From NCBI GenBank assembly GCA_008973525.1, contig WACJ01000224.1, positions 372,001 through 436,000 on the forward strand: 64,000 bases of DNA. Reading direction: 5' to 3'. Shown one piece after another: positions 21,966-35,290 of this stretch. This DNA is from Stenopsyche tienmushanensis (taxonomy: Eukaryota; Arthropoda; Insecta; Trichoptera; Stenopsychidae). The notes beneath the pieces are model-generated. The model was not told the origin of the DNA, did not search any database, and saw nothing but the letters and a program-made list of their open reading frames with translations. The translations under genes were made by a program, and so were the position numbers. The stretch's first letter is position 1. Every line of letters begins with the position of its first letter.

Positions 21966-24831
21966 CCAAAGCCATGAGGTCCAATTGAGTGGTCGATAAA
22001 CATCACATTTGATCTTCCGCCCTGAAAACTATTTTAGCAATTTTTCGATGTTTAAAATAATATTTAGGGGTCGCTACCAAGGTTTGAATTTTAATTTAAA
22101 AAATTAAAGCACTGTATTAATCACTAACTTGTATTTATTAATATAAAACATTTATGTGCTTATGTTTTGCGAACCAGCCGTAATTATAACAAGCTCAGCA
22201 ATTAATGCGATTTAGACCTTTTTAACACACATATCAATGCAGCAAAACAAGCCGCCACCAAATCACTTTTTACCATCCGGGCCTAGCATTTAACCTTTAG
22301 GTATTACGTTAATGATGTACTCTATTGTAACTTTAACTTTAATTGTAACGTACTGTTATGTGTAGTTCTTACTTTTACCCCATTGCTGCTGATATTCCTT
22401 AATAAAAAATAATAAAAAAATATGTTTAGATTATAAATAAGGATACCCTTTTAATATTAAAATCATATATATTCAGGATGCAAACGTACATTTTTACGTT
22501 CTTATTTAAAATGCTAGAACCCGTCAACATATGACGGAGGAAAAATTGTTTACTAACAAGAATATTAGGAAAATTTAATGGGCCATACGACAATTAATTT
22601 TTATTGTGAATAATGGGTTAAATGTTTATATTATGTGATTGTGTTAAGGAGAGTTTATTTAACAACGTGCACATAAATATATATGTATTTAATTTTAATA
22701 GTTTTTTCAAGAAGTGCTAAGTATTTCCTAACTTTTTATCGATAGTGTGTATATTAGAGTTCAAATATGCATTTATTGATAAAACACATAATAATCACAT
22801 GTTTTGAAAGTCTTTTATTCAGTTAAATTATAAAATTAATTTATCACCATGGCCACAATTAAAAAAATAAAATGTTTGTGACGTTCAACACAGAGTTAGG
22901 TAATTTTTATTTGTTTTGTATTTTTCAAAGGGTGAGCATATTTCAGAGGAAATGTTTTTAATTACAATTTACGAGTCGATAACAAAGAATTTTCTCTTTG
23001 CGCAAGAATATCACGTAACGTTGGGTGTCATATAATCAGCGATAAATGTCGTAACTTGAAAACTTTTATAAAAGAAGAAAAAAAATTCAATGAATAGAAA
23101 TTCAAGCGAGCTCAAGTCAGCCATTTTAATGACGTATCTTAAAGTTTAGCACTGAAAACAATTTATCCGGCAAAATATTTTCGTTGAGTCTCAGAGATGA
23201 TAAACTCAGTTGAAATATTAGTATTTATTTTATTTTAAAATGATTTCGTATATGCTTCATAAAGAGTCAAACTTTATACAGTTTTACTCTTTCAACATTT
23301 GAAGCGTTTTTAACCAGATATTAAAATAATATAATATATATAATGTTAATTTCGCTACTCACTTATATATATTCTCTCCTCTCCTACTTTTTCAAATAAT
23401 CCTACCCTTACTTTACCACGTGTGGAGGGCATTGGGAAACCACCACATTAATTTCTTTCCCTAGTTAGATCTCCTATTGAGATCCCCTATATCCGACATC
23501 GGATATGACACATCAAGATTCATGCTTTGATGGACGTCATAAGGGCTTTAAAAAAAGAAAAAAAAGAATAATAGATCAGCATTTTTTTTCATTATTAGAT
23601 TAATCAGCACAAAAAATAGCACTAGAAAAAATAAATATGGATATAATTTTTTAAATCGGGTGAATACTGTTATGTGCGTGTGTGTGATTTTAAGTCACAA
23701 TTAAGTAAAAAACGGTAAAAAATAAACATCAATTGCAATTGATACATGCCTCTGCTAAATAAAATATTGATACATTAAATATTTTTTATCACAGCTTTTT
23801 TTCGGTTTGTTAACGATTTTTTAAGAACTAGGAAATTGATAAAATCTCTATTATGTTAGCTAAAAGATTAAGCTGTTTTTGTGTAATATTTAATAAAATA
23901 TGCAAGTGTCTACTGTTCGTTTCGTGCTACATACACACACAGTATACTCTGTATATATGAGGACGGAGAGAGTAAAAAAGGTTCTCTAATTTTCCGATCA
24001 ACCGCCGGTTGGAGTTACGTTCAAGCCAATCTAACTTACCGCGCTTATGAAAGTTTAACTTCAAAAATATATATATACTGTACTATACTGCGCGTAGTGT
24101 GTCTATAATACACGTGTCGGAGAGAGTAGAAGCTATTCTCTCTTTTCCTCTCTTCTTCGACGTAGAAGTGGAAGCGTTTCACTTTTTGTGACGTTCAGAG
24201 TAATTTACTTAGTTTCTGGTTTTTGAGAAAAAAAAAATTAAGGAATTTGATATTGTTTGTGTATTCGATCGATTGTTAAATATGTTAAAAAATTAAATAA
24301 AAATGATTCGTTGACCAGTGTTGGCTCTTATAACAAAACTATAAGCTCACACAAATTGATTTAATCGAAATCTAAAGCAAGTCTAAAATTATACCTAAAA
24401 TTTAAATGATTTTATGAATATATTTGCTTATAATATTATAAATGGTATGGGAATTTAAAGATTAACATATTTACACGAAAGCCAGTGATTTTCTTTTAAA
24501 TAAAAGTTTAGGGGAAATTCATTTTAAGTTCAGTGTGTTTAAATTTGCATCTAAAATCTGTGACGTATTTCGGAATTTTTCAAATTTCAATGATTACGCT
24601 TCTTCGTATATATGTGCACCTTGAAATTGAGTGACTATTTTTGAAAAAAATATTCAAAATAAAGCATAGCAGCATCTGTCCTTCGATCAAAGGAAAACTG
24701 ATGCACGAAGAGTTACGCAAGATAAGATGTGGCGCCGGGCTTACATTGCTATGTTCACAGGTCGGCAAGCTCTTTTGACGACTCAAAGCCACTCTAGTCC
24801 AGAGGTAATATAATAAAAAAGTTTATAATTT
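21966..24831. other. No gene seen; two possible retroelement tails
   Basis: Mostly featureless AT-rich sequence. Around 22200-22430 and 23390-23560 the composition rises and then decays into A-rich runs, as in 3' ends of truncated retroelements, but I cannot name a family. Around 23930-24200 there are repeated GGAGAGAGTA motifs of unknown meaning. Confidence 0.4.
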
Positions 24832-25101
24832 ATGGAAAATGCCGAGGAAAACTTTCCTCTCGCTCCAGAGCAGGTTCTGGAAGTCGCTATTTTTAATAAT
24901 AGGTTTTTCAGTCCGCGGGGATGGCCACAGATTCCGAGCAACCACCCAATCGGTACACTTGAAGTCAGACTGGAAGTTAAAACGAGGATCTAACAGAATA
25001 TCTTCAGTGGATTAAGCCTCTTTGATGACGGGGTAATGTATGTCTGCGAGATATATAATAAGTTAGAGAGTGAACTCTGCAGAGAAAACGAAGATAAATA
25101 A
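24832..25101 (+). pseudogene. Unrecognised short coding-like frame with one in-frame stop
   Basis: ATG at 24832 opens a 53-codon frame (starting MENAEENFPLAPEQ) to TAA at 24991. The same frame then continues for 35 more codons (LFDDGVMYVCEIYNKLES and on) to TAA at 25099. Base composition is less AT-rich than the flanks and the amino-acid mix looks protein-like. I do not recognise the family. It could be a decayed exon, an element fragment or chance. Confidence 0.3.
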
Positions 25102-25671
25102 TTCAACGATAAAAGTAATGATGTAGAAGATTGAAAATATTCGTCGACATTTCTGATCGATGTAATCATTCAAATCGATCAAAATGCAATCAAGTATTAA
25201 TATTTTAAAAATTACTTTTAGGACTTGTCAATAAATGATTCATTAATGGATAACTTAAGCTCCAAATTATAATATTCATTATATAACATAATAAATTACA
25301 TATTTAATTAAATTATTATAGAAATAATGATACTGAAAGTAGATGTGAATGGAGAATACCACGATTTAGCTTTTTTTCTACTAAAAAAATAAATAAAAAA
25401 TAATTTATGCGCAAATCATCAGATTTTTGATATTTGCGAAAATAACAAAATGGCGCACGTTTTACGAAAAAGTAAAAAAAAACGCGTTTTTTTTGCAGTT
25501 TTTTGTAAAAAAAAATTACTTAAAATCAAAATTTCAAAAATCTGATAATATGCACTATAGCCATAACTATGAAGAATATGTCATTCAAATTTCATGACAA
25601 TAATAGTTTCCGAAATTTCATCAACAAGCCACCGAAAAACCTTGTTTTAAGATAAACGCGTTTAAAGTTTT

Positions 25672-25866
25672 GGTTGCAGAAAAATTGCCCAGACACAGCT
25701 GTTGAAACACTCCTTGTTATTTTGGGTATTTCCTCCGAAGATCTTCATAAATCGGTTTCAAAACCTCGTGAACATCCTCAGCTAGAGCAGAAGGATGTTT
25801 AAAAGTTTCTTTCTGATTGTTTTTCACCACTTTCTTGTACTTGCACCATGAGTCTGAACAATACGT
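25672..25866 (-). pseudogene. Mutator-like transposase fragment, frameshifted
   Basis: On the minus strand CSDSWCKYKKVVKNNQKE is followed by FKHPSALAEDVHEVLKPIYE and DLRR. A shifted frame then gives GGNTQNNKECFNSCVWAI. The order SWCKY, FKH, KPIYxDL, xxGxTQNxxExFNxxxW is that of the Mutator-like transposase domain. The second half parallels TQNVNECFNSTVW in the 2099-2623 relic. The frame break and missing ends mark it as dead. Confidence 0.65.
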
Positions 25867-27639
25867 ATGCAGCCGGGTGCTCTCAGGTAGTTACCTAACG
25901 GTCGCCCAAAAATGTAGTCAGACTCGTCCGATCTTTATGAAATTTCGATATAACATATTTGAAAATATGTACTTTCAAAATTTAAAATAAAATAAAAATC
26001 GATTTTTTTTAAATTTGGATCACAAAGCAGGACAATGCACCTTGTAAAAAATTGAAATCGTAATAGAACGCAATTGTTTTGGCGTTTTAAATCGATTTGG
26101 TGGATATAATTTTAAGAGATTTGGTAAAGTTAAATATATTGAGATAATGTGATGATATGCCGTAGATTTTAACCTATACAAAATGTATGGCCAACAAAAC
26201 CCTGTTGATAATAATATTTAACAGAACCTTCGGGAGTGGCATTTAGAATCAGAGATGATTACCTGCTTAAAAATTGATACAGCGAGTTTCTCTGAGCGCT
26301 GTTCGATGAAAAGTGAATTTTTAATCAGCAAAATGCTTCGATTTGAAAAGGGTTTTGGATTTAATTCAATTGTTTTCCACAAAGACGAAGACAACCCATT
26401 TATACTTCGGAAACATTTTCAAAAGGAATACTTTAATATTATCCCAAAGCGTGAGGAGAGTGGCTTATGATGACTACCAGGGATAAATTGTTAATATCGT
26501 AAATAATAATTTATTGATTGATTATATCAATAATTGATCCCACAAATCAATTAGATTTATTTTGTGGGTTTCAATGTTCGTGCAATCTCGATTTTGTAAA
26601 TAAGTGCGTTTAAAAAAAATCATTATAATTTACACCTTTGTATTTTAATGTAGCTCTAACCGTTATATTGATTTTATGAATATATTTTTGTTCTCTCCCA
26701 GGAATTTTCGAAATAGATATCTATTTGATTATCATGATAAATTTGAATGAATCTCTGCAGGCTTTTCGTGAAGATATCATAGTTCATTGCAACATATAAA
26801 CACTTGATAATATATACTCCTACTGGATTTCAATGATTGAATCTTTGACTTTTCTGCACACCCATTAATTTATTTTTCGTAAATCTAATTTATTTTTTGG
26901 AGTAATTCATAGCGATCTTTTAAAACATTGACCTGTTCATGGGCGTAAAATTTTACTTTTATTTTTCTAGTACGTTTGTTTTGTTAGCATTAAACTTTCA
27001 GCGGTTTTAAATGACAGCATCGGTTGGACCATTTAATTTTTTACGGATACGAATTACCCCTTTTTGGACACGCTGCTCCCGAGCGAGAAACGGGATAATA
27101 GATGTTACAGCAAGTTACGAGAATATTTGAATGAAGGAGAACCAAATAGATATATAAACTTCTCGGAAGGAAGTTTGATTAATGCACGACGTGCATACTA
27201 ATAATAGTGGATATAGCGGTAACTCGAGAAAGAGCCCAGTTTAATTCAACTTTTTTAGTTTATCAAAAAGTACGTAAATATTTTTTACTTATTACGGAAT
27301 TAACTTACACATATAAGTATCGATATAAAGGGAACTGCTAGTATAAAGTATATAATGGATTCAACTAATCCTATCATTGTCACCCATCGTGTTTTTACCC
27401 ATGTTAGCTGTTTATTTACATTACAAAATATTCACTGTGCCGATAATACTATTTGAAGTGCTAATGGATAACACAAATTCGGAAAATTTTTGGATCCCAT
27501 ATAAAATAAATTAAGAATTATTAATATTGTTTTACTACTTTTTTTATTTTACTATATTTTATGTTTATACATTAGGTTAGGTTGGATTACATATCTTTAA
27601 AAAAATCAGCAAAATCTTTTTCCATTGACAGGATCATGA
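25867..27639. other. No gene seen
   Basis: A 71-codon frame at 26255-26470 resembles nothing I know. Around 27050-27240 the sequence is slightly less AT-rich but has no readable protein. Confidence 0.5.
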
Positions 27640-27785
27640 TGCTTCCTATTTAATGGAATGAATGTATTTTTAATGAAGGGAACCATGCAGAAAAAAAGGA
27701 TACTCCATTTGTATTTTTATATATTACTAATAAATTTTTACAGCACAATTCCGAGTTATATTTGAATCACTTTCTTACGTATATA
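27640..27785 (+). repeat. Unclassified interspersed repeat, copy 3 (partial)
   Basis: It shares TTTTAATGAAGGGAACCATG, CTCCATTTGTATTTTTATA, TACTAATAAATTTTTACAG and GTTATATTTGAATCAC with the copies at 7150 and 14350, in the same order and spacing. The 5' third is missing. Confidence 0.6.
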
Positions 27786-27879
27786 TTTTTAAAAAAGAGG
27801 ATGAAACTAAAAAAAAATCACTCTTGGAACATGTATACTAAACAATATCTGTAAACAAGATATCGGAAGAGTTGTTTTA

Positions 27880-29553
27880 TTCAAAATGGTCGAGGATAAA
27901 TCCCGGGAAGATCATCAATTTGATGATCTCGCCAAGACCGGACGGCATGCCTGGCGAGATCATCAAATTGATGGTTGGTGAGTACCCAGAACTAATATTA
28001 GACGCAATAAATGCCTACCTAGAGGAACGAAAGTTCGTAAGAAGATGGAAAACGACCAGACTGGTATTAGTTTCGAAGCCGGGGAAAGCCACAAGAGACC
28101 GCTGTGCATGCTGAACGGTCTTAGAGAACTCCTCGAAAAAATGCTGCTGAAAAGAACCCAGCCAGGAATTGAAAGAAACTGTCAGACAGGCAGTATGGCT
28201 TTAGACTGTGGGGATCCACGCTTGGAGCAATAAAACGTGTAATTGATATCATCCAAAAAGCGTGGAAAGGCTCGGTCAAACAAAGCAAGGACGTTGTGAT
28301 GGTCACAGTGGACATCAAAAACGCTTTTAATAGCGCAATTTCAATAACTGGGAGCTGATCATGGGAGCCCTGACGGAAAAAAAAATAAGTTCCTCAGAAT
28401 GCAGTCGACCTGGTAAGCAATTATTTAAGGACCGGTGTGACCACCACGAAACGGACCTGTCAAGAAGACTGAAGATGGGCCTCCCGCAAGGGTTCGTTCT
28501 GGGACTAACCCTTTGGAACGTGCTCTACAACAGTCTTCTGAACATGGCACATTTACAGGAGCAGAACTCACTACCTTCGCAGACGACGTCGCGCTGCTGG
28601 TGACGTCTCGACATCCACTGGAAATGGAGGCGATGGGTACCAAAGCCCTCGTCAGAATCATTGAGTGGATTCGGAAAAATTGCCTGCAGCTAGCGGTAGA
28701 GTAAACGGAGGCAATGATCTGCAGCAGGAGAAGATCGAGGGTCAAACAGTTGGTTGTCAACGGTCACGAGGTTAAATACAGCAAGACGCTGTATTCAACC
28801 TCGCTGATATGGCATGAGTCGCTCAGACCCGACACCAACAAAAAGAAGCTCGTCGGGGTCCGCCGGGGGCTCGTCGGGGCTCGTCCCCAATAGGGAGCGC
28901 TCCGAGTCACCGCAGCGTACAGGGCAGTGTCCGAAGACGCGGTACTCTGAGGAAAGCCTGGCAACAGAGATGGAATCAGTCCAGCAAGGGAAGATAGACC
29001 CACCGACTTATCCCGGTCGTAAGCCGGTGGAGGGCCCGAAAACACGGCGAAATGACCTGTTTGACTCAGGTACTCATTGAGCATGGATGTTTCGGTGCGT
29101 ACTTGAAGCGGATTAGCAAGGGAACATCCGCGACGTGCCACCACTGCCAAGTCGAGGTCGACGATGCAGAACACACAATCACTGACTCTGCGGCTTGGGC
29201 ATCCCAGAGAAAACTGCTGAAACAAGCATTCGGGGTTGCCGAGCTCAACTTTGACAACATGGTTTATAGCATGATGGCAAGCAAGAAGAACTGGGACCTT
29301 TGGCGCGATTACATTGAAGAAATCCTGAGCCGCAATGAGTGCAGCGAGAGAGAGGTACAGAGCGGCTCTCCAATAATAGAATAGGGCCAGTTATCTAAAG
29401 CCAGACTACTGGTCCTCCTGAAGCAATGTGAAAACAATACCAGGGGGACAGAGACGGACAAAAGAGGGTTTTAATCAGTAAGAATCTGACACTACACTGG
29501 GATCAAACCCAGGGTGTCTTATGTAAGATTCCCCTCCCACGGGGGAAAAAAAG
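27880..29553 (+). pseudogene. R1-clade non-LTR retrotransposon, 5'-truncated and frameshifted
   Basis: Successive short frames give an ordered ORF2: RPDGMPGEIIKLM (RT start), FVRRWKTTRLVLVSKPGK, RPLCMLNGLRELLEKML, VMVTVDIKNAFNS (catalytic Asp region), GLPQGFVLG, TTFADDVALLVTS (FADD), then CFGAYLKRISKG and CHHCQVEVDDAEHT near the C-terminus. The last is the C-x2-C-x8-H zinc motif, with the final Cys changed. The order equals that of the intact element at 48391-51411. Several frameshifts and stops make it dead. It ends with GATTCCCCTCCCACGGGGG and a short A run, the same terminal style as the intact copy. Near 27905-27965 a short segment is repeated in inverted orientation. Confidence 0.85.
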
Positions 29554-31865
29554 TTTTTATTGATTTAAGTACAAACTTCATACACGCTGCGACGGTCCTG
29601 AAAGATAAGTGGATTTGTAGGGATGATGACTCCCCTTCCTCATGGTACTCGTTTTAGTTCGGCAATTTGTAGTAGCTAGTCACGGAGACGATGTGAGACA
29701 GCCGTAGCCATTTTCCCCTATATGAACTAGGCTGTTGAAGATAGTGGTATCTTCTTTTGCATAGTATCCTTCTGCTCCTTTAATAATAGATAGTTCCACA
29801 TTTCACTTGACGGTTGCGTAATATAGGGTAACCTAACTCATGTTACCTGGGCTACTCCAACAGCATTTGATGAGCAAACCGAAAAGGCTGCTTTCCCACC
29901 TCTACTCTACATCGTTACTCCAGGGATTCGACTGTTACTCATGAATTTATAGCAGTAATTAAAATAAAATTTATGAATTACCATAACGTTATTCCTCGCT
30001 CATATATTTTCTTTTACCCAATATTTTAACTTATTAATCATTGTTCTCTTCTAACATTACCAAATGTAAAAAATCCTTACTCTAGAAAAGTTTCCTATAG
30101 ATATCAATAATGAATATGGCACATTAACAAGGAAAAATCATCAAATACCATTTCTTTATCATGCGATATTATATAATATATCTAACTTTATAATTTAGCG
30201 TTTTAAATTCAACTATGACAAATTTTTATTGAAAAATAGTATCAAAATTATCTAATAGCCATTCCATTATGATGCCAACTAGTTCACTGTGCTGTCAAAG
30301 CATTTCCTCAATAATTAAATTAAAATAAATAATTATGTAATGACAAAATGGTAAATATTATGTGACATTCAACACCAGCCTGAACGATACTTAATGACAG
30401 TGACAAATATTTTCATTGACAATGTTGCTTTCAATAGAAAAAGCGAATATCAAACTAAACCCTCAATTTATGAGATTTGACTACAGCAAATGTATTGAAG
30501 CTGATGTACAGTATTAAATATTTAATACAATTTTCGGCGAACGAAATCATCAATGCGACAATACCTTCGTAATTTTCATTTGTCAAATTTTTTTGAAAAT
30601 TTGCACGCAGAATTAAATTTATGATTGAAACATATCTACTTTTGCCATAACTTATGACATGTCATTGGTAACTTTGAGTATTTGAACGTGTGAAACATCA
30701 GAATTAATCCACATTGGATTTTTTTTCATTTCACTACCGTATCGCTATGCTAATCAAAAATAAAGGACTAGTCAGAATCAAAAATCTACGTTCCAGATCA
30801 AATTTTCCAAATTCCAGACAATTCCAGATCAAATTTTCATTTAGCCCGATAGCACACCCAGGGATAAATGATAAACACTTTTTTGTAATTTTTCCTTTTC
30901 AAATCAAAACCCTCATTATTTTGATAGGCGCCATCTCCAATTGATTACGCAAACATTAAATTTAATTATTGCACGTAAGCTATTCAAACAAACCTAATAG
31001 AAAGTATTTATTCATAAACTTTACACTATTAAATATTAGTGGAAGACTGGAATTGAATTAATTATTTAATTCCAATCTTCTACAGTCTCATACATTCTAG
31101 AGGACGTTTTATTGAGATCAACTCATCAAGCATAATAAGCTTGTGTATAATAACAATATTTTTAAAAATCTGCATTTCATTTCATTATTTATAATAAAAT
31201 ACTTAATTCACCATACCAACACTTGATCTTTCAAAAATATTACACTAAGCTTAGATATTCTACAAATAATGTGCTAGGACCAAGCAGGAATTATTTTCCC
31301 AGACCTAATTCGTGCAATTAGAGATTCATTTATCTATGCATGAACATGACATTTTCGTAGAATTATAATGTGATACGTCCATGAAATTACAATTCAATAA
31401 AACGGAACTGACAAGCTTTTGGTTACTCCTCAGGTCCGATTACAATGCTTGCAAATAAAACATTCCAATATTTGATTCATTTTTTACAACATATTTATAC
31501 GAACAAGCTTTTTCGGCAATATTTTATATTAAATGAAAATTAAGAAAAAAGCTCAATATAGAAGCGGACCTTAGAATAAAACTTTTCAACATAGAGCCCG
31601 ACATTGCGCTTCTGGTTTCAAGAAAAAAACTTCACCATCTTATTAAATTAAAAATATTTATAGAAAATATTAAAATAAGATCTATATTAACCAATAAATG
31701 CTGTATGAGTTGAATGTGTTATGATTTGTAATTTTTAAAATTCTTTTTACTAGTATTTTAATTCATTTTATGTTTTTCATTCCATATAATAAAAATGTTT
31801 ATCTATCTTTTATTAGGGCCGAGAGCCAAAGATCATAATTAGAAGACGTAAAAAAAATGTTTTTC
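29554..31865. other. No gene seen
   Basis: 29600-29960 is less AT-rich and may be an unidentified element fragment. A small hairpin lies at 31042-31080 (arms GAAGACTGGAATT and AATTCCAATCTTC, one mismatch). Otherwise the stretch is featureless. Confidence 0.5.
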
Positions 31866-31935
31866 AAGAGGGGGTCCGCAAAGAAAATTAAGTTCAAGAG
31901 GTGGTCCGCGGACTACATAAGTTTAAGAAGCGCTG
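31866..31935 (+). repeat. hAT MITE family 1, terminal fragment
   Basis: It contains GAGGGGGTCCGCAAAGAAA, GGTCCGCGGACTACATAAG and the terminus TTTAAGAAGCGCTG, matching the right end of the 36836-37091 MITE. No left terminus is visible. Confidence 0.65.
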
Positions 31936-33759
31936 TGCTAGGTAATGATACAAATATTTTGAAAATCAATTTAATAAGCCGTTTAATATATAAACATGTA
32001 TACAATCGATTTGGTGCTCAGTTCTATGTATTCAGTGTTGAAATTTTCGTTCATTGAACACTTACCACAGATAATATTTATTTTTAAAATACAATAACTG
32101 AATGCAGAGTTTAAGACGTTAAATGATGTATAATTTAAGATGTGGTTTTTACTCTTGATGTGCTGATTAGCCTGAATTAGGTTGACCGGGTTTTACTTGT
32201 ACAAACACAGGAAGTTGGTTCGCCATTCGTTCTAGTACTTTTATCTAACTTTCACACATAAAGTTAAGAATCTAATCTTACGAGGACATGTTTGGGAACT
32301 TTCAAATTAATGCTTAGATTACTGGACTGTTTTATTTAATGTGCGAAAAATTTACCGTATATAATATTGAAAGAAACATCAAATTGATATGCTCAGTGAG
32401 TTTGGAGCAAACAAGATGTCCGCTAAAATTAATACGAAGGACTGATTTATTATTTTTGACCCAAGATAATGAACAATACAGTATCGGACAAATAAGTTAC
32501 ATGTGGTCATCGGGTTGGGGAAATTTTATGGGGGTGGAGCGAGTAATAAGCAACATTGTGCATGCGTATCGTCTTATTCGATTTAAAAAATACAAAACAT
32601 TGATTATTAATTATCAAAATGTTACAAAATATATGGATATATCCCTCTATTAAAAATATTTATGTTCAATTATTATCGAAATAAATTAGTCATGCATACG
32701 AAATTGTAATTGTACGGAAATCATGAGTTGAGGATACACCATTGTACGTGTTGGAGCATTTTTCAGATGCACTTTTAAGCAACGTAGATATTCATGCCAG
32801 TTCATTCTTGCGAGGAAGAGCTGTATCGAATTCTTTGTTTTCCATTAAAAGTATCATGGATCGAACACGTAGTTTTCCATTTACTTTTCAAGAAAGAATA
32901 TTCCAATGTTGAAATCTTTCAGCGAGAACAACAATAAATGACACGTTCGCCATCTTCATAATGTAATGTGTATCGAAGATACGTTTTCTACGGTTAATTA
33001 GCGTATATATTCCATTTTAACATGCATTCACGCAAAAATAGTTTTGAACGAATACAAGAATCTCATGCCATTTTATATGAATTTGTTGGAATATTAAAAA
33101 GCTCGTATTTTATTTATTATTCAGGTTGTGCAGGGTGATTAAATACCGTTGTACGCCAAAGATTCTTGCATTAAATTATGATTTACCGATCCTTGTTACC
33201 GGGCTGTGCGCCGACGTATGCCATTATTCATTGCTATCATTATTTGATTAATGATAGTAAAATATATGTGATTATTTTAATAATCATTTTCAGAAATATT
33301 TTACCTTTCATAATTTAAATATCAATTAGCGAATACCCGGCATGCGTTGCAATACCATACTTAAAGAAATAAAGGGTATGTATTTTAGTTCAGTTTATTA
33401 GAATGATTTTATATATTTTTGATTACAATGAAAATCGCGTATACGATTGCGCTTAGTAATTATTTGAAAGGTTCATTAAGATTTCAATTATATACCTTTC
33501 CGATATTTCGAGTCTCCTGTCGCACTCATGGACGCGGAATAGCTGCCGGTGCCTTGGTGATGCTCCTTGTGAGCTATTTTGGTCTATGTATATCCGTCGC
33601 TTCGTGGTAGATTGTTTGCACTCTCAGATTTTTTTGCTTGGTTATTGGTGTCTTTATGAAGGTACTCGCTTTAAGAAGGTTGAAATACCACGCGCATTTA
33701 GTAACAATTTGAAAAAAAAGACTGAGAGGTTAGGATTGATATGCGTATTCGTACACTCG
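31936..33759. other. No gene seen
   Basis: The 104-codon frame at 32339-32653 resembles nothing I know and has no supporting splice or promoter context. The rest is AT-rich. Confidence 0.5.
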
Positions 33760-34190
33760 CCCTTGCCTCGAAAAGTGACGACGCATAACACACCATCATT
33801 GGCTGTGAAGCTTGGGCACTCTAGAGAAAACTGCTGAAACAAGCACTCGGGGTAGCCGAGCTCAACGTCGATAACATGGTCCACAGCATGATGGAAAGCA
33901 AGAAGAACTGGGACCTTTGGCGCGAATACGTAGAAGAGATTCTGAGCGCCAAAAAGGGCAGTGATAGAGAAAGACGCAGAGCGCAACAGCCTCTCCAACA
34001 GTAGAAAAGAGCCAATCACTTAACGCCAGACTACTGAAGCAATATGGAAAACAATACCAGGGAGACAGAGAAAGACAAGGGAGGGTGTTTAGTGGGTACA
34101 ATCCTACACTACCCGCGTAGGGTGTCTTGGCTTGTAAGAGCCCATCCGTGGAATACCGTGGGTGAAAAGGTTCCCCTCCCACAGAAAAAA
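33760..34190 (+). pseudogene. R1-clade retrotransposon 3' fragment (second dead copy)
   Basis: The frame LLKQALGVAELNVDNMVHSM then SKKNWDLWREYVEEILSA, ending at a TAG near 34004, is a close relative of the C-terminus of the 27880-29553 copy. The following 3' UTR also aligns and ends GGTTCCCCTCCCACAG plus an A run at about 34190. It is strongly 5'-truncated, as expected from incomplete reverse transcription. Confidence 0.8.
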
Positions 34191-35149
34191 AAATTGGTGT
34201 CAATTGGTCGATAAACATAATATTGGTTTTATTTCTAGTTTATTAGCTCCCACCACTGCTTGTCGACGCCATGATAAGTTGAAACAAGTACGTATAATTG
34301 GAGAAACAAAAAGTGCGTGCTCTCGCTAATGACTGAATTTGAAGTGAAGTGTAGAGCAGGGCTCTATCTCAATGCGTACCCGCAGGAAGGAATTAAGAAA
34401 GGGGGGAAGAGGAGGAGGATTGAAATAGTGAGTCTTTCTGCATGCTATTCTACTACAAAAAAGATTAATAAACATACCAGAATCAATAACCCAGATTCAT
34501 AGTTAAGTGGCCATACAACGTTTTTCTGAAACGTTAAAATAAATACAATTTTTCATTTTTAGGGCAGAAATTTTTTAAAAGTCGAATTATAAGGATAACC
34601 CTAATGTTTATATACAGATTTTAAAAAGCATGTTGATCTCGATTAAAAATGAGACATGGCGAAAAAAATGCTTTTATACCATATTCGTTTTAAATAATAC
34701 AAATATAAATCTTATCACATTTCGCAATGTATATGTAAACGTATAATTGAAAAATTGTTATATGATTCAATTTAATAACAGCATTAGTATGGGCGCAGTG
34801 TTTTCCTGAGACTGCCCTGATGATAAACCAGCACCCCGTGGAATTCAAACTATGTTGGTCGACGTACAGCTACCTCCTCCTACTCTCTTACTTGTGTTCC
34901 TGCCATTCCCTCATTTTCACTCTTTCCCTTAAGTGCTCTGCTTCTACCCTCCTTTGTTCTCCATTCCACACTGGTTTCATTTCATGCGCCCATGACTACC
35001 TCTACTATTTCCATATGAAGCTACTTGATGATTCTTGAAATTGAAACACATTTGGAGTCTGTAATTATTGCATGGATTTATTTATTTACAAATTAGCTGG
35101 TATATCCGGTATAAAATTTTGTGAATATTTGGAATCTAAATATACAGGG
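34191..35149. other. No gene seen
   Basis: Only short chance frames. 34830-35030 is pyrimidine-rich without a recognisable product. Confidence 0.5.
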
Positions 35150-35290
35150 TATTTGAATTTTTTTTTTTTGGGTTTGGGTCTTTGCTACGTTTTACACATA
35201 TGTCCTAAGTGTCGGGTTATCGAAATATTATTTTTCATCATTTTGAAAAAATATTCAAAATTTCACTTTAAATTATCATTACTTTTTTAT
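35150..35290 (+). repeat. Unclassified interspersed repeat B, copy 1
   Basis: It aligns with 60868-61010. Shared blocks in order are GGTCTTTGCTA, GTTTTACACAT, TCCTAAGTGTCGGG, TATCGAAAT, CATTTTGAAAAA and AATTTCAC. It is non-coding. Confidence 0.55.

Noticed and set aside
22200..23560. Two possible retroelement 3' ends decaying into A-rich sequence
   Set aside because: No coding remnant, target duplication or second copy to support them. Mentioned only in the gap description.
32339..32653. 104-codon plus-strand frame starting with ATG
   Set aside because: No family resemblance, AT-driven composition, no promoter or splice evidence. Frames this long occur by chance in 64 kb.
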